Assembly: GCA_023301405.1 (NCBI GenBank)
Contig: JALZUX010000205.1
Span: forward strand, 1-15,868
From: Granulosicoccaceae bacterium
GTDB lineage: Bacteria > Pseudomonadota > Gammaproteobacteria > Granulosicoccales > Granulosicoccaceae
Direction of reading: 5' to 3'
Length of the DNA: 15,868 bases
This document shows, in pieces, positions 7,759-13,025 of the stretch. Below the pieces are notes generated by a model. That model saw only the letters and a list, made by a program, of their open reading frames with translations. It ran no database searches and had not been told where the DNA came from. Positions within the stretch are counted from its first letter, which is position 1, and every line of letters begins with the position of its first letter. Made by a program: the position numbers and the translations under genes.

Positions 7759-7793
7759 TCGGATGGGCACCTTACCGTGTAAAACCGATACTT

Positions 7794-9347
7794 TTAGTAG
7801 TTCGCATCAGGAAAGGAAGATTTACGTTGATCGATGTACGCTAACAACGCTTCATCAACTGCCGGATCAATAGGGGGTGCCTCATAGGCTGCTAAGGTTT
7901 TTTTCATCAGCACATTAGCACGCTGCGCAGCATCTAGTGCTCCTTCAGACTCCCACTGCTCGTAACTGTTGTTATCCGCTATGTTCGATCGATAAAACGC
8001 ACTTTCAAAATTGTTCTGCGTGTGTGTACAACCCAGGAAGTGAGCACCTGGCCCAACTTCATTCAATGCGTCTAGCGCCTGCCCGTTTTCACTGGCATCA
8101 ATACCACCAGCAAATACCTGCATCATTCCAGCTTGATCCACATCTAGCATAAATTTTTCATAACTCATTACTAAACCACCCTCCAGCCAACCGGCGGTAT
8201 GCAACATGAAGTTAACACCGGCAAGCATTGCGGTTTGCAGTGTATTTGCCGCCTCATAGGCGGCCTGCGCATCGGGTAGCTTAGACGCATTCAGCCCGCC
8301 GCCTGAACGAAACGGAACACCCAGACGCCTTGCCAAAGCAGCAGCAATGTACAACACAGATGAAGGCTCGGGAGTGCCAAAAGTTGGCGCCCCGGATTGC
8401 ATTGAAACGCTGCTGGCGAAGGTACCAAACACCACTGGCGCGCCAGGCCGCACCAATTGAACAAATGCCATTCCCGCAAGTGCCTCAGCTAGAATTTGAG
8501 TGACGGTACCAACAACAGTCACCGGCGACATAGCACCAGCTAAAATAAACGGCGAAATCACGGTGGCCTGGTTTGCTTTGGCATACACTTCGGCAGCACC
8601 CAGCATCGTGTCATCAAACGTCATTGGTGAGTTGGCGTTAATCAAGTTGATTACGGCCGTCTTTTCAACACCGGCTTCGTCGTAAAAATTATCACCGAAT
8701 AAAATTTGCGACATTTTAACGGTATCGTCAGCCCGCTCTGCTGCAGTCACTGACCCCATGTAGGGTTTATCGCTATAGCGCATATGGGTATACACCATGT
8801 CGAAATGACGCTTGTTGACCGGTAAATCAACCGGCTCACAAACTGTTCCGCCTGAGTGATGCATTGAGCTGGATGAATAAGCAAGTTTGACAAAATTACG
8901 AAAATCTTCAATATTTGCGTATCGGCGTCCCTGATCTAGATCCCTGACGAATGGCGACCCGTACGCAGGCACCAACACGGTGCTGTCGCCGCCGATTTTG
9001 ACACTGCGAGCCGGGTTGCGTGCGTGCTGTATAAACTCGGATGGCGCACTTTTCTGAATTATTTGTCGACACAGCCCACGCGGAAATCTAACACGCTCAC
9101 CGTCTATATCTGCGCCAGCTTCTTTAAACAACGCTAATGCGCGGGGAAAGTCTCGAAATTCGATTCCAATCTGCTCAAGCACTGTATCTGCATTGTGCTC
9201 AATAAGTTCAAGCTGTTCATCCGTAGCCAGACTGTAGGTAGGAATTTTACGAGTAATATAAGGCGGTGCATTTACGTTACTTGCACCAGACCGCGCTGCC
9301 CTTTTGGCTTCACGTCCGCCCGACCTTTTTCGTCTAGTTGCTGCCAC
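7794..9347 (-). CDS. MttB-superfamily amine methyltransferase (non-pyrrolysine type; glycine betaine or related substrate likely)
   Basis: A 517-residue TIM-barrel enzyme of the trimethylamine methyltransferase superfamily (COG5598). It would transfer a methyl group from a quaternary or tertiary amine to the Co(I) corrinoid protein encoded at 95-802. Family-typical stretches include LVPAYGSPFVRD, FGTFASSVSMQSGAPTFGTP, SKLPDAQAAYEAANT, HTAGWLEGGL and GPGAHFLGCTHT. The frame runs through without an internal amber codon at full family length, so unlike archaeal MttB it does not need pyrrolysine. Known non-Pyl members demethylate glycine betaine, proline betaine, carnitine or butyrobetaine; which applies here cannot be read from the sequence. 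GTG at 9359 is possible, but GTG at 9347 has TGAGAG 5 nt upstream, so I chose it. The first 19 residues hold eight Arg/Lys. It is transcribed toward the regulator gene and away from the OmpA-like gene. Confidence 0.93.
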   Translation of the reverse strand: MAATRRKRSGGREAKRAARSGASNVNAPPYITRKIPTYSLATDEQLELIEHNADTVLEQIGIEFRDFPRALALFKEAGADIDGERVRFPRGLCRQIIQKSAPSEFIQHARNPARSVKIGGDSTVLVPAYGSPFVRDLDQGRRYANIEDFRNFVKLAYSSSSMHHSGGTVCEPVDLPVNKRHFDMVYTHMRYSDKPYMGSVTAAERADDTVKMSQILFGDNFYDEAGVEKTAVINLINANSPMTFDDTMLGAAEVYAKANQATVISPFILAGAMSPVTVVGTVTQILAEALAGMAFVQLVRPGAPVVFGTFASSVSMQSGAPTFGTPEPSSVLYIAAALARRLGVPFRSGGGLNASKLPDAQAAYEAANTLQTAMLAGVNFMLHTAGWLEGGLVMSYEKFMLDVDQAGMMQVFAGGIDASENGQALDALNEVGPGAHFLGCTHTQNNFESAFYRSNIADNNSYEQWESEGALDAAQRANVLMKKTLAAYEAPPIDPAVDEALLAYIDQRKSSFPDANY

Positions 9348-9824
9348 TTTTACTCTCACATTAATTCAATAAAGTTTCACCCAATAGTATTAGCTTTATC
9401 AAGGCTGCGAGCTACCGAGGTCGCGACAGTCAGCTGTATGTGAGCGCCAACACCATCTTCCGCAAAACTCGACTAATATCTACCATACGAAACGCAAAGT
9501 TTTGCAGTTTGTCACAGCGTTTCTCAACGACAAATCCTTGTTTTTGTTATATTTGCCGGAGCTTAAGACCGGTTTAACAAGGGCGATCCACTTTACGCAT
9601 CGAACAAAGAGGATTTACTCGACGTCGTATCAACATTCAATAACTGTCGTGCTGAAGCTCAGGACAATACCAGCTGGTAAGACAGTCGCTTGCGAAATGC
9701 ATTCAGACAGGAAATCAGCGAAAATAGTTCAATATACCGAACTTCTTCACCCAGCCCCAAACAAACCAACCGATTTTTTTTAACTATGCCGCGCGCTACA
9801 AGGCAGTAAACAAGAGATTCCAAC
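9348..9824. other. 477-bp divergent spacer between the MttB-type gene and the BON/OmpA gene
   Basis: This spacer must hold both outward promoters, but I cannot place either with confidence. Close to the MttB side lie GTCGCGAC (9420-9427) and CAGCTG (9431-9436), about 75-90 bp upstream of the start. An 8-bp inverted repeat GCAAAACT/AGTTTTGC spans 9462-9469 and 9498-9505. A T8 run (9774-9781) has no stem before it. An open frame of 93 codons from a TTG at 9502 shows no family resemblance or ribosome site, and I do not call it. Confidence 0.55.
9414..9436. promoter_or_regulatory. Candidate regulator site upstream of the MttB-type gene
   Basis: ACCGA (9414-9418) followed by GTCGCGAC (9420-9427) and CAGCTG (9431-9436) lies about 70-90 bp upstream of the MttB-type start, a usual distance for an AraC-type activator. 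It shares ACCGA and GCGACA with the palindromic block at 7483-7502, with a 2-nt difference in spacing. This is suggestive only. Confidence 0.3.
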
Positions 9825-12800
9825 ATGGCAAACCCACCAGACAACGATCAAAACAACAACCCAAGTGGCAAAACACCAGAGCGCAACCTTGCGGCTCCAG
9901 CCACTACCCGCCCCACTGACAGCCTGAAAGACAAGGCAGCCAATGTAGCAGCCAGCACCACAGAGAATGCCAGTCAAAAACTGGACGAACTTACCAACAA
10001 AACAAACACAGATAGCCCACGCACCCTATCGCCGCACAATCTGGCCGATAAAACAACAGCCGCCAGCAACGCAACCACTGACACAATGAAAGCTGGTGTT
10101 TCACGTGCGACCTCCGCTGGTAGCTCGGCCATTTCTGGAGCAACCGCGACAGGCGCTGCTGCTATAGGAGGTGCTGCGGCATCAATATCGACTGCTGCTG
10201 CCGGCGTTAAATCCACCGTCACTGACACCGCTCACAAGCTAGGCGATTCCCCGACGCCTGCAAGACCAAGCGCTAACCCGCCCGAAAGAACTGCGCCTGC
10301 AGCCGGAACAATGACTCGCCCACCTGGCTTGGGCCAGGCTTCAGCATCGACTCGGCCACCGGCGGTAACCCAGCAACAAAGACCACCGCTAGCTACTACC
10401 GGTCAACCAGCCGCCTCCCAGACGCCGCTCCCGAGCCAACGACCTACCGAATCTGCACAAGGCACCTCGGCTACTCCACCACGAATAAGTCACCCATCAA
10501 ATCCAGCCCAGCGCCGCCCGGAAGCAAGTCGTCGCGACGCTCCAGCGACAAGCGTAGCGTCGTCTCAACGCCCACAACCCAGCCGCACGGAACGTCCACC
10601 GGGCCTGACACGCCCATCACTGGAGCGCCCTAATCCAACAGATCGACCAACCACTGAAGGACGCCCCGCCAAACCAGCATCACGACCTTTAACAAGGCCT
10701 ACAGCAGCCTCGGAACGCTCACCGTCGGCAACAGACCAAGCCAGACCCGCTATTCGTGCAGAGCAAAACCGCCCGCTAGAAAAAGACCCAAGACCAGCGG
10801 CGCCGCGCAACCCCAAGGGTGAAGCAACCCGCAGCCAGAGGCAAGATCGTCCCCACGATGATCGCCCTCGGCGCCCTGGCCCTCCTCCTCGCAGACCGGA
10901 AATGCGACCGCGCAACGATCGCCCACCGGCTCATTTCCGCGATGATCCAAGACCAAGACGACGCATGGCCCCTCCTCCAGGTGCTTCAAAAAATGGTCAC
11001 TTTTTGGGCCGACCGACTCGCCGGGGCCCTGCCCCTATCAATCCAGCAACTACGCCCGAGGGTGGAGCTTGGGGGCCATTGCTATTCGGTCTTTTGTTAC
11101 TTGGCGGAGTTGCCTGGTACGCAATCAAACATTACACACCACAAATTCAAGAGGATTTGCTGCGGCGCAGTAACGCTTCCTTGGACGAGGCAGGCTTAGG
11201 CAATCAAACAGACGTAGCAATCAGTGGGCGCAATATCATTCTGAGCGGCTCGGTCGCCACACAAGCTGACAGCGACACCGCCGAACAAGCCGTCGCAGAA
11301 ACCTTTGGCGTTAGAGACGTCGAAAACAATCTGAGCATTGGTGAACCCGCCGTGACCGAAGTTGCTGACGTCGAGCTACAGCAACCCTCGCTATCCCTGA
11401 CTCGACAAGGTGATGGCGTCACTCTGGCAGGCACTGTCTCAGACGAAAAATTCGCCACAGCGATAACATCAGCTGCCGGCACTCAATATGGCGAAGCTAA
11501 TGTCAGTAGCTCAATAACCGTCGACGAAAATGTCACTAACCCGGGCTGGCTGAGCGCAGTGACGCAGTTAATGCCGGAAATGGATGGTGTGGAAGGCTCA
11601 GGTCTGAACATCGAAAACGGCACGCTAACTCTGACTGGCACAACCTCAGACGCCAATACTAAGGAGTCTGTCGGCGCTAAAGCCAATGAATTACTGAAAG
11701 GCCACCTGACTGTTGACAACCAGATCGTGGCTCCAGAACCAGTTGCTGAGCCTGAAGCAGCAGTTGAACCAGCTGCCGAGCCTGAAGCAGCAGTTGAACC
11801 AGCTGCCGAGCCTGAAGCAGCAGTTGAACCAGTTGCCGAGCCTGAAGCAGCAGTTGAACCAGTTGCTGAGCCTGAACCAGTGGTAGAACCCACCCCGGCT
11901 CCACGTGAACTGCCGTCATTTGCCTCTGTGAGCGAAACGGATGATCAAATTACTCTCACAGGCTTCATGACACAGGACAGCGCCAACCAGATCACTTCAG
12001 TTTACGAAAGCAGCAGTAAGGAAGTCGTCAATAATATATCTATCAATGAATTGGCAGATACCCCCAACTGGATCGATGATTTTAGTCAGTCCATGGCAAG
12101 CATGGAAAACGTTCAGAATGGCAAAATCACAATGGCCAGATCTGGCAACGTGACTCTGCAGGGCACTGTGGATAACGAAGCTCTAAAGCAGTCTACTGCT
12201 GATGACCTAAGCAGCTTATTCGGTGATGAATATAAAATCATCAACAACATCGCAGTTGAGCTGCCACCAGTGGTTCCCACGATGCAGCCTTTTGCATCAA
12301 TTATCGATAACGAAGAGCAAATCAGCATTAGCGGCCTGCTTCCAAAAGAGTCTGCTAGGGAATTGCTAAGAACCTATCGCCGTGGCGATAAATATGTCGC
12401 TGATAACATAGCGATTGATGAACGCGTCATCGCTCCAGCATGGACAGACCAGCTTGGGCAATCGTTGGCCTCAGTCGACAACATCGAAAACCCCAAAATC
12501 AATATCACCAGCAGCGGTGATTTGATTGTAGGCGGTCACGCACAAACTGAGGACGCTCGTACAGCCGCCGCCGATCAATTATCTACACTATTCGGTAACT
12601 CTGTGAGCTTGCGCAACGACATCACCGTTGAAACGCCCAAAATACAGGAGGCGCCGAAACCTGATTTCAGAGACCTGCTAGCTCAAATAGATATCGCTGG
12701 AATTCGTTTCGGGACAAATAGTGCTGAGTTAAACAGCGACAGCATAGTTATACTGGAGCAAGTGACAGAGTTACTAAATCAGTATCAAAACGTCAACGTC

Positions 12801-13022
12801 GAGATCGCCGGCCACACAGATTCATTGGGTAGCCAGCAATACAATCTTGCACTCAGCGCTGATAGAGCAACCACCGTAATGCAGTTTTTGGATAGCAAAG
12901 GCATTTCACCGAATCGTATGACCGCGAAAGGATACGGCCCAGCCCGCCCCGTCGCGTCTAACGATACTGCCGCCGAACGCGCCCAAAATCGTCGTATTGA
13001 GTTTACACTTACCGGAGAATAG
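9825..13022 (+). CDS. Membrane-anchored BON-module / OmpA C-terminal-domain protein with long Pro/Arg-rich N-terminus
   Basis: A 1065-residue envelope protein. Residues 1-140 are Ala/Thr/Ser-rich, and 145-410 are Pro/Arg-rich and surely disordered. One membrane helix follows (about 415-436, with PLLFGLLLLGGVAWYAI). The Arg-rich side precedes the helix, so the positive-inside rule places residues 1-414 in the cytoplasm and the rest in the periplasm. A BON-like domain (441-506) leads into three divergent tandem modules of about 115 residues (515-635, 698-811, 822-935), with a conserved Trp at 575, 749 and 873. Modules 1 and 2 are separated by an EPEAAVEP repeat linker (642-689). An OmpA C-terminal domain ends the protein (957-1063), with D999 and R1014 at the diaminopimelate-binding positions of peptidoglycan. 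AAGAGA at 9812-9817 supports the ATG. The design recalls mycobacterial ArfA (membrane helix, BON, OmpA). Its specific function is unknown. Confidence 0.88.
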   Translation: MANPPDNDQNNNPSGKTPERNLAAPATTRPTDSLKDKAANVAASTTENASQKLDELTNKTNTDSPRTLSPHNLADKTTAASNATTDTMKAGVSRATSAGSSAISGATATGAAAIGGAAASISTAAAGVKSTVTDTAHKLGDSPTPARPSANPPERTAPAAGTMTRPPGLGQASASTRPPAVTQQQRPPLATTGQPAASQTPLPSQRPTESAQGTSATPPRISHPSNPAQRRPEASRRDAPATSVASSQRPQPSRTERPPGLTRPSLERPNPTDRPTTEGRPAKPASRPLTRPTAASERSPSATDQARPAIRAEQNRPLEKDPRPAAPRNPKGEATRSQRQDRPHDDRPRRPGPPPRRPEMRPRNDRPPAHFRDDPRPRRRMAPPPGASKNGHFLGRPTRRGPAPINPATTPEGGAWGPLLFGLLLLGGVAWYAIKHYTPQIQEDLLRRSNASLDEAGLGNQTDVAISGRNIILSGSVATQADSDTAEQAVAETFGVRDVENNLSIGEPAVTEVADVELQQPSLSLTRQGDGVTLAGTVSDEKFATAITSAAGTQYGEANVSSSITVDENVTNPGWLSAVTQLMPEMDGVEGSGLNIENGTLTLTGTTSDANTKESVGAKANELLKGHLTVDNQIVAPEPVAEPEAAVEPAAEPEAAVEPAAEPEAAVEPVAEPEAAVEPVAEPEPVVEPTPAPRELPSFASVSETDDQITLTGFMTQDSANQITSVYESSSKEVVNNISINELADTPNWIDDFSQSMASMENVQNGKITMARSGNVTLQGTVDNEALKQSTADDLSSLFGDEYKIINNIAVELPPVVPTMQPFASIIDNEEQISISGLLPKESARELLRTYRRGDKYVADNIAIDERVIAPAWTDQLGQSLASVDNIENPKINITSSGDLIVGGHAQTEDARTAAADQLSTLFGNSVSLRNDITVETPKIQEAPKPDFRDLLAQIDIAGIRFGTNSAELNSDSIVILEQVTELLNQYQNVNVEIAGHTDSLGSQQYNLALSADRATTVMQFLDSKGISPNRMTAKGYGPARPVASNDTAAERAQNRRIEFTLTGE
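11748..11887 (+). repeat. 30-bp tandem repeat encoding EPEAAVEPxA linker
   Basis: Four near-identical 30-bp units (11748-11777, 11778-11807, 11808-11837, 11838-11867) and a degenerate fifth lie in frame inside the BON/OmpA gene. They encode ten-residue EPEAAVEP(A/V)A units that form an acidic, Pro-rich, probably extended spacer in the periplasm. Units differ mainly by GCT/GTT and GCC/GCT changes, so the copy number could vary by slippage. Confidence 0.9.
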
Positions 13023-13025
13023 GAC

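Larger units (their letters stand above)
7327..7793. other. 467-bp gene-free spacer between the MttB-type gene and the regulator gene
   Basis: Both flanking genes read on the minus strand, so this spacer holds the 3' end of the MttB-type transcript and the control region of the regulator gene. I see no believable ORF or RNA gene. Its AT-rich part (about 7560-7700) contains a 7-bp inverted repeat (7604-7610/7615-7621, 4-nt loop). Other visible structures are a 14-bp palindrome (7489-7502) and a stem-loop (7738-7758), listed separately. No convincing sigma-70 promoter could be fixed by eye. Confidence 0.6.

Noticed and set aside
7794..9347. Pyrrolysine-dependent MttB
   Set aside because: The frame is full length with no in-frame TAG to read through, and nothing in the window suggests pyl genes.
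9774..9781. T8 run as a possible terminator
   Set aside because: No GC-rich stem precedes it and no plus-strand gene ends nearby; it lies just upstream of the BON/OmpA start.
9502..9783. 93-codon plus-strand open frame in the divergent spacer
   Set aside because: It starts with TTG, lacks a ribosome site, shows no domain resemblance and has composition like the surrounding non-coding DNA.
10819..11199. Plus-strand 126-codon open frame inside the BON/OmpA gene
   Set aside because: It is an alternative frame of the Pro/Arg-rich region; the main frame continues through it into the membrane helix and BON modules.
11748..11887. CRISPR-like array
   Set aside because: The repeats are directly tandem without spacers and are in-frame coding units.
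11483..11893. Minus-strand open frame with a Ser/Gly/Ala repeat
   Set aside because: It is the antisense image of the EPEAAVEP repeat in the BON/OmpA gene.
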